Below, piece by piece: positions 8,516 through 17,331 of a stretch of DNA of 64,000 nt. The DNA lies in NCBI GenBank assembly GCA_963765955.1, contig CAVXYA010000009.1:310001-374000 (forward strand), read 5' to 3'. Numbering within the stretch: position 1 is the first letter of the stretch; the number at the start of each line of letters is the position of its first letter. The translations under genes were made by a program, and so were the position numbers. The notes under the pieces were generated by a model. That model ran no database searches. It saw only the letters and a list, made by a program, of their open reading frames with translations, and was not told the origin of the DNA. This DNA comes from JAXDMK01 sp963765955 (GTDB taxonomy: Bacteria > Actinomycetota > Acidimicrobiia > Acidimicrobiales > AC-14).

Positions 8516-8683
8516 ATGGACCGCATCCGGAGCCTCCTCGACGAGTTGATGCGACTCCGGCGCCTGAACCGCCCCACCCTCGTCCCGGTCCGCGTCGACA
8601 ACCGACGGCGGGTACGGGCCGCAGATGCCCGCAGAGCGATGTCACGTCCGACCGGGGGGAACATGAAATGTGGCGGGTACTAA
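8516..8683 (+). CDS. Possible small basic peptide between ABC genes
   Basis: A 55-codon frame (MDRIRSLLDELMRLRRLNRP..., ending MKCGGY) starts four bases after the ATPase gene and overlaps the permease start by 16 bases. It is arginine-rich and matches nothing recognised. Its position and ATG start are compatible with translation, but a frame this short can arise by chance in G+C-rich DNA. Coding status is doubtful. Confidence 0.2.
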   Translation: MDRIRSLLDELMRLRRLNRPTLVPVRVDNRRRVRAADARRAMSRPTGGNMKCGGY

Positions 8684-11207
8684 AGGGGCTCCTGGCCCAT
8701 AGAAGCAGGCTCGTGCGCACCGCAGCCGCGGTTGCCCTGGCCGTGAGCCTGGTGTCCGGAACGTTCGTCCTCACCGACACGATCGACGCCGCATTCGACA
8801 AGGCCTCGACGTCCTCCGCCCAGATCGACGTGGTGGTGCGGGCCAGCGCCCAGTTCACCGCCCAGGCCACCACCCTGCCCGAGCGGGAGACGCTGCCCGA
8901 GTCCCTCCTCGACGTCATCGCCGCCATCCCCGGGGTCGACAAGGTGTGGGGCCAGGTGATGGGCTTCGCCGAGCTGGTCGACAAGGAGGGCAGGCCCATC
9001 AGCCCCTCCGGGCCTGCCGACGGTGGGCACCGCCTTCTCGGCGGCGGACACGCTCGTGGCCGGACGGCCGCCGGTGGGCCCGGACGAGATCGTCATCGAC
9101 GACGTCACCGCGGCCAAGGACGGCTTCCAGCCGGGCGACCCGATCAAGGTCCTGTTCCAGGGCCTGGTGCGGGAGTTCGTCATCACCGGCGTGCGCAAGG
9201 TCGAGGACCTGCTCGCCTCCACCACCGCCAGCTTCGACCTGGAGACGGCCCAGCAGCTCCTGGGCGAGGAGGGAAGCCTCGACGCCATCCCGGTGAAGGC
9301 CGACGCCGGCGTCTCGCCCGAGATCATGCGGGCCCGCATCGGCGCCGTCCTCCCCGAGAGCTACGAGGTCGTCACCTACGACCAGGCCGCCAACGAGGCC
9401 CAGGAGTCGTGGACCAAGGCCCTCGGCTTCCTGACCACCGCCCTCCTCATGTTCGCCGCGGTGGCCCTGCTCGTGGGCGCCTTCATCATCTTCAACACGT
9501 TCTCGATCCTCGTCGCCCAGCGGACCCGGGAGCTGGGCCTGCTGCGGGCCATGGGGGCCAGCCGGACCCAGCTCATCGGCTCCGTGCTCACCGAGGCCCT
9601 GCTCGTCGGCATGGTGGCCTCGGCCGCCGGCATCGTCCTCGGGCTGGGCGCGGCCCACGGGCTGCTGGCGATCATGCGCGCCATCGGCTTCGAGCTCCCG
9701 TCGGCGCCGATCGTGTTCCGGGGCCGCACCGCGGCCATGGGCCTGGTGGCGGGCGTGGTGGTCACCGTGGCCGCCGCCGTCATCCCCGCCCGGCGGGCGA
9801 CCAAGGTCTCGCCCATGGCCGCCATCGTGGGCCGGTCCGCCGACGAGTCCGTGCCGGTCGGACGCCGGGTGGGGGCGGGGGCGGGCGTCACCCTCCTCGG
9901 CCTGGCCTCGCTCTTCGTGGGCCTGTTCGGCCGGCTCGAGACCCCGCTGCTGGCCATCGGCCTCGGCTCGGCCGGCGTCCTGGTCGGCATCGCCATGCTG
10001 ACGCCCCTCATCGCCTCGCCCGCGGCCCGGCTGCTCGGGCTGCCCCTCGTCCGCATCCTGGGCCAGCCCGCCCTCCTCGGCCGGGAGAACGCGATGCGCA
10101 ACCCCCGGCGCACCGCGGCCACCGCAGCCGCCCTCATGATCGGGATCACCCTGGTGGGGGTGGTCGCCATCCTCGCCGCCTCCATCAAGAGCTCGGCCAG
10201 CCACACCATCCAGGACACCCTCCGGGCCGACTTCGTGGTCACGCCCAAGACGGCGGCCGGCGCCCAGGGCGGGGTCCCGACGGCGGTGGGCGACAAGCTG
10301 CGCAAGGTGAAGGCGGTGGCCGAGGTGTCGGAGATCCGGTCCGGGCAGTGGGGGCTGGAGGGGCGGACCAAGACGCTGGTGGCGGTCGACCCCGAGACGG
10401 TGACCGACATGTACGAGCTCGACCCCGCCGCCGCCCTGGCCGTCCGCCGCCTGACCGGCCCAGATCTCGAGCATAGGGGCGTGCTGGTGCGGGAGAGCGT
10501 GGCCGAGCGCCACGGCTGGCTGGTGGGCGACGAGGTGCCCATGACCTTCGCCCGCACCGGCACCCAGCCCATGCGCCTGGCCGACACGTTCACCTCCACC
10601 GCGGTGCGCAGCGACTACGTGATCTCCCTCGACGCCTTCAAGTCGAACTTCAAGCAGCAGCTCAGCCTCGAGGTCGACGTGCTGTTGAAGCCGGGGATCA
10701 CGCCCGAGGCGGGCCGGTTGGCGGTGGAGGAGGCGCTCGTCGACTTCCCCAACGTCGAGGCCCGTGACCGCACCCAGGTGCTGGCCGCCCAGGAGAAGCA
10801 GGTCAACAAGCTGCTCCTGCCGGTGACGGCCCTCCTGGCGCTGTCGGTGGTCATCGCCCTGCTCGGCATCGTCAACACCCTCGCCCTGTCGATCCACGAG
10901 CGGACCCGCGAGCTGGGCCTGCTGCGGGCGGTCGGCATGGGCCGGGGCCAGCTGCGGTCGATGGTGCGGTCGGAGGCGGTGATCATCGCCGGGCTGGGGT
11001 CGATCCTCGGGGTGGTGGTGGCGGTGTTCTTCGGGTGGGCCCTGGTGGGCGCCATGCGCGACCTGGGCGTGTCCGAGCTGGTCGTGCCCGTCCGCCAGCT
11101 CTTCGGACTGGTGGGGGCGGCGACCGTCGGCCGGCCTGCTGGCCGGCGTCCTCCCCGCCCGCCGGGCCGCCCGCCTCCCCGTCCTGGACGCCATCAGCGG
11201 CGACTAA
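8668..11207 (+). CDS. FtsX/MacB-type ABC transporter permease (two frameshifts)
   Basis: The protein has the layout of actinobacterial exporters: an N-terminal membrane helix (TAAAVALAVSLVSGTFVLTD), an extracytoplasmic MacB_PCD-like domain, then two FtsX domains of several helices. The two FtsX segments share ...ERTRELGLLRAVGM- and QRTRELGLLRAMGA-like sequences. It probably exports a lipid, lipoprotein or peptide; the substrate is unknown. ATG at 8668 opens the frame. An extra base near 9015 shifts it (correction gives SGPPTVGTAF), and another near 11129 shifts the end (correction gives ATVAGLLAGVLPARRA to TAA at 11205-11207). Corrected, it is 845 residues. Confidence 0.85.
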
Positions 11208-11215
11208 GGGGGCCC

Positions 11216-11264
11216 GTTGCCAACGGATCTGTTGGCAACAATCTTGTTGGCAAGTACACTTGCC
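11216..11264 (+). promoter_or_regulatory. Promoter with overlapping palindromic operator for the two-ATPase operon
   Basis: A candidate promoter reads TTGGCA (11232-11237), a 17-base spacer, TACACT (11255-11260), placing transcription start near the GTG at 11268, so the message would be essentially leaderless. The -35 lies inside a perfect inverted repeat GTTGCCAAC (11216-11224)/GTTGGCAAC (11231-11239). GTTGGCAA recurs at 11246-11253, and GGCAAG/CTTGCC (11249-11254/11259-11264) forms another palindrome over the -10. Such sites usually bind a dimeric repressor or activator. The promoter is read directly; the regulator is not known. Confidence 0.6.
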
Positions 11265-11267
11265 CAT

Positions 11268-12500
11268 GTGGCAGCAGAGCGATCTCTCCCCCCGGCGCTG
11301 GGGAACTACGCGTCCGGCGACCGGTTCTGGAACCGGGAACGAGAGGTGCGTGAGATCGCCGCCTATCTGACCGACGGGCAGAGCGTGCTGGTCACCGGGC
11401 CTCGCCGGGTCGGCAAGACCAGCGTCGTCCACCGTGTCCTGGACGAGGTCGAGCCGTCGATGACGGTGCTGTTCGTCGACGTCGAGCACCACGCCGACCC
11501 GACCGAGATGTTCGCCGCCCTGGCCGCGGCCGCCAGCCGCAACGCCAAGGTCTGGCGGCGCATCCGCACGTGGTTCTCGAAGCGGCTCGGCGGCGTCGTC
11601 GACCACGTCGACGTCGACCTGGGTGTGCTGAAGGTCGAGCTCCAGGCGGCGATGGCGGGAAGCTGGCGGGATGACGGCCGGGCGATCGTCGAGGCTCTGG
11701 CCGCGGCCGACACGCCGACGGTGGTAGCGGTCGACGAGTTCCCCCTGCTGGTCGACCGGGTCCTCCGCCGGGACCCGGCTGACGCCGAGCTGCTGCTGGG
11801 AATGCTGCGCGGGCTGGCGGAGGAGTTCCGGACCGTCCGCTGGCTGGTGAGCGGCTCCATCGGCCTCGAGCCCGTTCTCCACCGGGCGGGCCTCACCGGC
11901 ACGATCACCCACCTGCGGGCCTATGCCATCGACGCCTGGGACGAGGCGACGACCGCCGGTGCCGTGCAGGGGTTGGCCCGGTCGACCGGGCTGATGATGG
12001 GCGACGACGCAACCGATGCGGTGCACGACTGCCTGGGCCTGGGTGTCCCGTACCACGTGCAGCTCCTCATGGACGAGATCCGGCGGGACGCCGAGCGGCG
12101 AGGTGACCCGTGGGTCGCTCGCGACGACGTGGTTCGTGTCTATCGAGGCCCCTTCCTGTCGAGCGCGGTGCGAGCCCACCTGCTGCACCTCGAGACCCGG
12201 CTGGAGAAGGCGCTCGGCGAGGGCGACGCCCTCCGGCTCGCTCGTGACCTGCTCACCCAGGCGGCGGTCGCCGACCGCCTGACGCCGGCCGATGCCACGA
12301 TGCTGGCCGACGATCTGGTGGAGGACGCCGCCGGCCGCTCGGCGACGCTGCGCCACGTGCTGGAGATCCTGGAGCACGACGCCTACATCGTCCGAGGCCA
12401 GGACGGGTGGCGCTATCGCTCCCGGGTGGTGCGCGACTGGTGGCGGCAGGGCAACGAGCTCGGGTTCATCCCGCCCGCCGACCGCCCCCGCCGCGGATGA
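11268..12500 (+). CDS. AAA-family P-loop ATPase (archaeal-ATPase/ATPase_2-like) of a two-ATPase operon
   Basis: The 410-residue protein has Walker A GPRRVGKTSVV near residues 42-52, Walker B TVVAVDEFPLL near 150, and a sensor-like strand VRWLVSGSIG. A C-terminal ~100-residue helical/winged-helix region ends in GWRYRSRVVRDWWRQ. This is the plan of ATPase_2 and related STAND-like ATPases in regulation and defence. GTG at 11268 is preferred because a promoter -10 lies only seven bases upstream; in-frame codons back to 11217 cover the operator. Its stop overlaps the next ATPase gene by ATGA, so the two proteins are probably made together. No specific function is recognised. Confidence 0.8.
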   Translation: MAAERSLPPALGNYASGDRFWNREREVREIAAYLTDGQSVLVTGPRRVGKTSVVHRVLDEVEPSMTVLFVDVEHHADPTEMFAALAAAASRNAKVWRRIRTWFSKRLGGVVDHVDVDLGVLKVELQAAMAGSWRDDGRAIVEALAAADTPTVVAVDEFPLLVDRVLRRDPADAELLLGMLRGLAEEFRTVRWLVSGSIGLEPVLHRAGLTGTITHLRAYAIDAWDEATTAGAVQGLARSTGLMMGDDATDAVHDCLGLGVPYHVQLLMDEIRRDAERRGDPWVARDDVVRVYRGPFLSSAVRAHLLHLETRLEKALGEGDALRLARDLLTQAAVADRLTPADATMLADDLVEDAAGRSATLRHVLEILEHDAYIVRGQDGWRYRSRVVRDWWRQGNELGFIPPADRPRRG

Positions 12501-14722
12501 GCCTCGCCGTCCACAACGTCGTCCAGCTCAGCGACGACGAGGTCCGCAACCGCTTCGTCGTCCGCCGGCTGGAGCTGGACGAGCTGTTGGCCCACCTCAA
12601 CGAACCGGCCCCGCCGCGACACGCCTTGGTGGTGGGGCCGCGGGGGATGGGCAAGTCGCTCCTCCTGCGCCGGGTGGCGGTCGAGGTGGCCGGGAACCCG
12701 GAACTGGCTGCTCGCTGGCTGCCGCTCGTCATGGCCGAGGAGCTGTACGAGGTCACGTCGATCGGGGAGCTGTGGCTGGCGGTGCTCGCCCGACTGGCGG
12801 CGGTTGTCGAGGACGCCGACCTCGTGGCCCAGCACCGAGTCCTGCTGGCGGAGCCCGATCCGGCGCGGCTGGAGACCCTCGCCCTGCAACGCGTCCTGGC
12901 GGCGGCGCGGGCCCGGGGCCAGCGGGTGCTGCTTCTCGCCGAGAACCTCGACATGCTCCTCGGCGACCAGGTGGCGTCGGAGGAGGGTTGGACGCTTCGC
13001 CAGGCGCTCCAGACGGAACCCGAGATCTTGCTCATGGCCAGTGCGGTGACCACCTTCGCCCAGGTGGAGGAAGCCGGTGAGGCACTCTACGGGTTCTTCC
13101 ACCGCGTCGACCTGCGTCCCCTTCCCGATGCGGAGGTGAGGACGCTGTGGCGTGAGGTGACCGGCGTCGACCTGGCGGGCGACCGGGTGGTACCCATCCG
13201 GATCCTGACCGGTGGCAATCCTCGCCTCATCACCGTCCTGGGCCGGTTCTCCAAGCAGCCCAACCTGGGCAGCCTGCGCCAGGACCTGGAGATGTTGATC
13301 GATGAGTACACACCCTTCTTCAAGGCCAACATCGAGACACTGCCGCCGGTCGAACGCAAGGTCTTCGTGACCCTGGCCGACATCTGGGCCCCGGCGACCG
13401 CGGCCGAGGTGGCCAAGCGAGCTCGTCTGGACAGGAACAAGGTGAGCTCGCTGTTGGGACGATTGATGCGCCGCGGCGCGGTGCAGATCGTCGAAGACGA
13501 GCCCGGCCGCCGGCGCTACGAGCTCACGGAACGCCTGTACAACCTCTACCACCTGCTCCGCCGCCCGGGCGGCGATGGCCGCGTCCGCGCCCTGGTCGAC
13601 ATCCTCGTCCACCTCTACGAGCCCGGCCAGCTAGAGCACGAGGTCTGGCCGAACATCGTGCAACCGCCCATGGAAGGGCTGTGCGAACTGGACGTCGCTG
13701 TCGCGTCCCGCCTCCAGCGCTATCTCGACGAGGCAGGCGTTTGGAACTACAAGTCCACCAAGACATATGTGGACCGGCTGGGTTTGTTCCAGTCACTTCT
13801 CGAGTCTCAAAAGGCATCACTGGGTGGGGACGTGCCAGAGACGATGCTTACCCGTCAGCACATCGCCTTTTGCCTCGGCGCTGGCGGCAGCCCCGGCAAG
13901 GCGCTTCAGCTCGACCAGGACCTTCTCGTCGAACAAGAGCGGATACTCGGCCACAACCACCCAGACACGCTGACCACTCGCCGACATGTCGCCTACTTCA
14001 CCGGGGAGTCGGGCGACCCGACAACCGCCCTTGCTTTGTTCCGCCGGGTGTTCGCCGATCAAGAGCGGATCCTCGGTCCCGACGACCCTGCAACCCTCGC
14101 CACCCGCGCCTATGTAGCCGACTTCACCGGGGCGTCGGGCGACCCGACAACCGCCCTTGCATTGTTCCGCCTGGTATTAGCCGATCAAGAGCGGATCCTC
14201 GGCCCCGACGACCCCGCCACCCTCGCCACCCGCCACCAGGTGGCCCACTACACTGGCGTGACAGGCGACCCGACGACCGCCCTCGCGCTGTACCGCCAGG
14301 GGCTCGCCGATCAAGAGCGGATCCTCGGCCCCGACGACCCCGCCACCCTCGCCTCCCGGCACCAGGTCGCCTACTACACCGGTTTGACGGGCCACCCGAC
14401 GACAGCCCTCGAGCTGTACCGCCAGGTGCTCGCCGATCGCGAACGGATCCTCGGCCCCGACGACCCCGCCACCCTCGCCTCCCGTTACCAGTTCGTCTTC
14501 CTCACGCACATGACTGGTGGTGGGACCTCTCTGAAGCTGGCGGAGGATCTCCTACACAGGGCCGAGGCGTCGCTGGCGCCGGAGGACGAGCTCCTCGGCG
14601 CCGCCCGATCGCTCCAGACATATCTTTCGATCCGAGCCGCCGCCTCTGGTCGACCGCTGCCTCGCGAGTTGCGCGAGTTGCAGGACGTGCTCGACGGCCT
14701 GGACGACAGCACGTCTCAGTAG
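12497..14722 (+). CDS. STAND-like ATPase with winged helix and TPR repeats
   Basis: The 741-residue protein starts at the ATG overlapping the previous stop. It has Walker A GPRGMGKSLLLRR near residues 48-60, a Walker B-like strand RVLLLAENLDMLL with Glu in place of the usual Asp, and a winged-helix segment near 284-340 (ERKVFVTLADIW...). Near 467-671 come five or more 42-residue TPR units of the form GDPTTALALFRxVxADQERILGPDDPATLATR. The TPR DNA repeats every 126 bp, with unit starts near 14057, 14183, 14309 and 14435, so it expanded recently. ATPase-plus-TPR proteins act as sensors or scaffolds; with its partner ATPase this could be a signalling or anti-phage module. Function is inferred only. 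Confidence 0.8.
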   Translation: MSLAVHNVVQLSDDEVRNRFVVRRLELDELLAHLNEPAPPRHALVVGPRGMGKSLLLRRVAVEVAGNPELAARWLPLVMAEELYEVTSIGELWLAVLARLAAVVEDADLVAQHRVLLAEPDPARLETLALQRVLAAARARGQRVLLLAENLDMLLGDQVASEEGWTLRQALQTEPEILLMASAVTTFAQVEEAGEALYGFFHRVDLRPLPDAEVRTLWREVTGVDLAGDRVVPIRILTGGNPRLITVLGRFSKQPNLGSLRQDLEMLIDEYTPFFKANIETLPPVERKVFVTLADIWAPATAAEVAKRARLDRNKVSSLLGRLMRRGAVQIVEDEPGRRRYELTERLYNLYHLLRRPGGDGRVRALVDILVHLYEPGQLEHEVWPNIVQPPMEGLCELDVAVASRLQRYLDEAGVWNYKSTKTYVDRLGLFQSLLESQKASLGGDVPETMLTRQHIAFCLGAGGSPGKALQLDQDLLVEQERILGHNHPDTLTTRRHVAYFTGESGDPTTALALFRRVFADQERILGPDDPATLATRAYVADFTGASGDPTTALALFRLVLADQERILGPDDPATLATRHQVAHYTGVTGDPTTALALYRQGLADQERILGPDDPATLASRHQVAYYTGLTGHPTTALELYRQVLADRERILGPDDPATLASRYQFVFLTHMTGGGTSLKLAEDLLHRAEASLAPEDELLGAARSLQTYLSIRAAASGRPLPRELRELQDVLDGLDDSTSQ

Positions 14723-14786
14723 TTCGTCGGCGACTACCCGGCACCTGACGGGCCCCCGGACGGCCAGAGGGCTAGAACTGTTCGAC

Positions 14787-15495
14787 ATGGCGGCACGCAA
14801 GCGACGCACGACGATCACCCTCGACCCGACGGTCGTCGAGGTGCTGGGCGACGACGCGGAGGCGCTGTCGGCGGCGGTCAACGAGGTCCTCCACACCGAG
14901 ATCGAGCGTCGGCAGCGGGGGGCGGCGTTGGCCCGGCTGTTGGAGGGGCTGGCGGCCGAGCGGGGGCCGGTCGACCCGGCCGAGGTGGACGAGCTTCGCC
15001 GCACCGGGCTGGCGGGAGCGGTCGTTCTCGACTCGGAGGCGGTGTCGGCACTGGTCCGGGGCGGCGAACCAGGAGCGCACGGTGCGGGTCGCCCTTACCG
15101 CGGCGGTGGAGGAGTCGGCCGAGGTGGTTGCGCCCGCCGCCGCTTTGGCCGAGCTCTACCGGGGCGTCTCCCAGGACCTGGCGGTCGACGCCTGCCTGGG
15201 GCCGGAGGGCGGGATCGCGGTGATCGCCACCGACCGGGTCCTCGCCCGGCGCATCGGCAAGATCCTGGCCGACGCCGGCCGGGGCGCGGAGGACCACGCC
15301 GACGCCAGCGTGGTGGCCGTCTGCGCCGCCGCCGGCGGCGGGCTCATCCTCACCGGCGACCCCCGCAAGGTGACGGAGCTGGCCGGTGGCAGCCCGGCCA
15401 TCGTCGTCCGGGGCATCGGGGTCAAGTGGCGGCCGGCGCTGTTCGGCGCCCCCGCCCCGGCCGCACCCGCGCCCGATACGCCTGTCAGCCCTTGA
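14787..15495 (+). CDS. VapB-like antitoxin joined to VapC-like PIN domain (frameshifted)
   Basis: The first ~75 residues (MAARKRRTTITLDPTVVEVL..., ALARLLEGLAAERGPVDPAE) look like a small ribbon-helix-helix antitoxin. In the same frame, without a stop, comes the start of a PIN domain (AGAVVLDSEAVSALVRGG). It continues one frame over from about 15066 (RTVRVALTAAVEESAEVVAP, LAELYRG, DHADASVVA, LTGDPRKV). The PIN acidic residues are all present once the shift is corrected. Normally the two proteins are separate; here an assembly indel, a genuine fusion or an inactivated locus are all possible. The 3' end overlaps the convergent permease gene by 11 bases. Confidence 0.6.
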
Positions 15496-16405
15496 CCGCC
15501 CCCATGGTGAAGCCGGCCACGAAGCGCTTCAGGAAGGCGTTGAAGACCAGGGCGATCGGCACCGCCACCAGGATGGTGGCCGCCTGGAGCGACTGCCAGA
15601 AGAAGACGTCGCCCCGCACCAACTCGGTCGGCACCCCCACCGAGATCGTCTTCTGGCTGGTCCGGGAGACGAACGCCAGGGCGTAGATGAACTCGCTGGC
15701 CGAGAGGGTGGCGGAGAACACGACCACCGCGATGATCCCGGGGAATGACAGGGGCAGCACGGTGCGCACGAAGGCGCCCACCCGGCTGTAGCCGTCGACC
15801 ATGGCCTGTTCCTCCATGTCGCGGGGGATCGACTTGAAGAAGCCCATGAGCAGCCACACCGACACCGGGATGGTGATCGTCGGGTAGACGACGACCAGCG
15901 CCCACCGGGAGTCCTGCAGGCCCAGCCACGACACCACCCGCGACAGGGAGATGAACAGCAGCGACGGCGGGATCAGGTACACGAAGAAGATGGCGATGCC
16001 CATGGCCCCGCCCCACCGCAGGTTGAGGCGGGCCAGGCTGTAGGCGGCGGGGATGGCGGCCAGCAGGGTGATGCCGACGACCAGCAGGGCCACCATGAGG
16101 GTGTTGGACACGAACGTCCCGAACGGGGTGTCGTTCAGCAGCAGCCGGACGTGCTCGAACGTGGGCGGGAAGTTGTAGACGAACGGGTTGTTGTCGCGGC
16201 TGTAGAGGTCCTGGTTGGCCTTGAACGAGGTGATCGCCCCCCACACGAACGGGAAGGCGGCGAAGACGGTGAGGGCGACGACGATGGCGTACAAGCCCAC
16301 CCGTCCCCACCGCCGCCGCCGGGCGTATCGCCCCGCCAACTGGTGACGCTTGGGGGCGTCAGGACGCCCCGAAACGTCACCAGTTGCGGTCGTGGGCGCT
16401 GTCAC
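15485..16405 (-). CDS. Carbohydrate ABC transporter permease (MalG/UgpE type)
   Basis: The 306-residue protein has six predicted membrane helices and the binding-protein-dependent permease loop EEQAMVDGYSRVGAFVRTVLPLSFPG, which contacts the ATPase. GTG at 16403-16405 overlaps the stop of the preceding permease (GTGA), so the two subunits are probably coupled. A perfect REP-like palindrome (16338-16385) lies in the first codons and is translated as TGDVSGRPDAPKRHQLAG in the cytoplasmic N-terminus. A later GTG (in RVGLYAI) would avoid it but lose the overlap. It is the last gene of the importer operon. Confidence 0.9.
   Translation of the reverse strand: MTAPTTATGDVSGRPDAPKRHQLAGRYARRRRWGRVGLYAIVVALTVFAAFPFVWGAITSFKANQDLYSRDNNPFVYNFPPTFEHVRLLLNDTPFGTFVSNTLMVALLVVGITLLAAIPAAYSLARLNLRWGGAMGIAIFFVYLIPPSLLFISLSRVVSWLGLQDSRWALVVVYPTITIPVSVWLLMGFFKSIPRDMEEQAMVDGYSRVGAFVRTVLPLSFPGIIAVVVFSATLSASEFIYALAFVSRTSQKTISVGVPTELVRGDVFFWQSLQAATILVAVPIALVFNAFLKRFVAGFTMGAVKG
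16338..16385. repeat. REP-like palindrome inside a permease coding sequence
   Basis: AACTGGTGAC (16338-16347) and GTCACCAGTT (16376-16385) are perfect inverted repeats around an inner GGGGCGT/ACGCCCC palindrome. The same outer and inner arms occur between the M16 peptidase gene and dapB (5159-5206). The element lies in the 5' end of the permease reading frame and keeps that frame open. Confidence 0.75.
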
Positions 16406-17331
16406 ATCGTCTCCATGCGGCGGACGGAGCGGAGGATGAGCACGGCCATGGCCACCAGCACCGGGAACAGGAAGAGGGCCACCGCCGCCCCCTGGGCCAG
16501 GTCGCCGCCCTGGATGCCCCGGAAGAAGGCCCAGGTGGGAAGGGTCTGGGTGGCGTCGACCGGCCCGCCCCGGGTGAGCACGTAGACCACGCTCAGGTCG
16601 GTGAACACGAGGATGGCGCCGAACAGGGTCGCCACCGCCATCACCGGTGCCGACAGGGGGATGGTGACCGAGAACAGCTTGCGCCAGAACCCGGCCCCGT
16701 CGACCTCGGCCGCGTCGTTGATGTCCTGGGGGATGGCGATGAGGCCGGCGCTGATGATGACCGCCGCCAGGGGCACGATCCGCCACACCTGCACCGCGAT
16801 CACCGACACCATGGCCAGGGTGTCGTTGCCCAGCCAGTGGAGGTTGCCCTCCAGCCACCCGAGGCGGCGGAGGATCCAGTCGATGGGGCTGAAGAGCGAG
16901 TCGAGCAGCCACAGCCAGGCGATGGTGGCGAGCGAAACGGGCGTGGTCCACGGGAGCAGGACGAGGAAGCGCACCAGCCATTTGCCCTTGAAGTCCTTGA
17001 CCAGGACGAGGGCCATCACCTTGCCCAGGACCAGGACCAGGACCATGGTGACGGCGGTGATGAACAGGCTGTTGCGCAGGGCCCGGAGGAACACCGGGTC
17101 CTGCAGCACGGCCCGGAAGTTGCGCAGGCCGACGTAGTCGAAGCTGGGGTCGCCGACGGTGACGTCGCTCAGGCTGTAGCCGATGGCCAGGAAGAACGGG
17201 ATGGCCACCAGGGCCAGGATGTAGACGACCGCCGGCGCCAGCAGGAGGGTCCCGAGCACGCCCTCCCGGTCGAGCAGGTACCGCGACCGCGCCCGCCGCC
17301 GCTCGACGTCTGTCACAGAATCCGCGTTCAC
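16402..17331 (-). CDS. Carbohydrate ABC transporter permease (MalF/UgpA type)
   Basis: The 309-residue membrane protein has six predicted helices, beginning with GTLLLAPAVVYILALVAIPF. The conserved cytoplasmic loop DINDAAEVDGAGFWRKLFSVTIPLSAP is the EAA motif docking onto the ATPase. It pairs with the downstream MalG-type permease to form the importer channel. GTG at 17329-17331 overlaps the TGA of the ATPase gene, continuing the chain of four-base overlaps. The sugar imported cannot be read from sequence. Confidence 0.92.
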   Translation of the reverse strand: MNADSVTDVERRRARSRYLLDREGVLGTLLLAPAVVYILALVAIPFFLAIGYSLSDVTVGDPSFDYVGLRNFRAVLQDPVFLRALRNSLFITAVTMVLVLVLGKVMALVLVKDFKGKWLVRFLVLLPWTTPVSLATIAWLWLLDSLFSPIDWILRRLGWLEGNLHWLGNDTLAMVSVIAVQVWRIVPLAAVIISAGLIAIPQDINDAAEVDGAGFWRKLFSVTIPLSAPVMAVATLFGAILVFTDLSVVYVLTRGGPVDATQTLPTWAFFRGIQGGDLAQGAAVALFLFPVLVAMAVLILRSVRRMETM

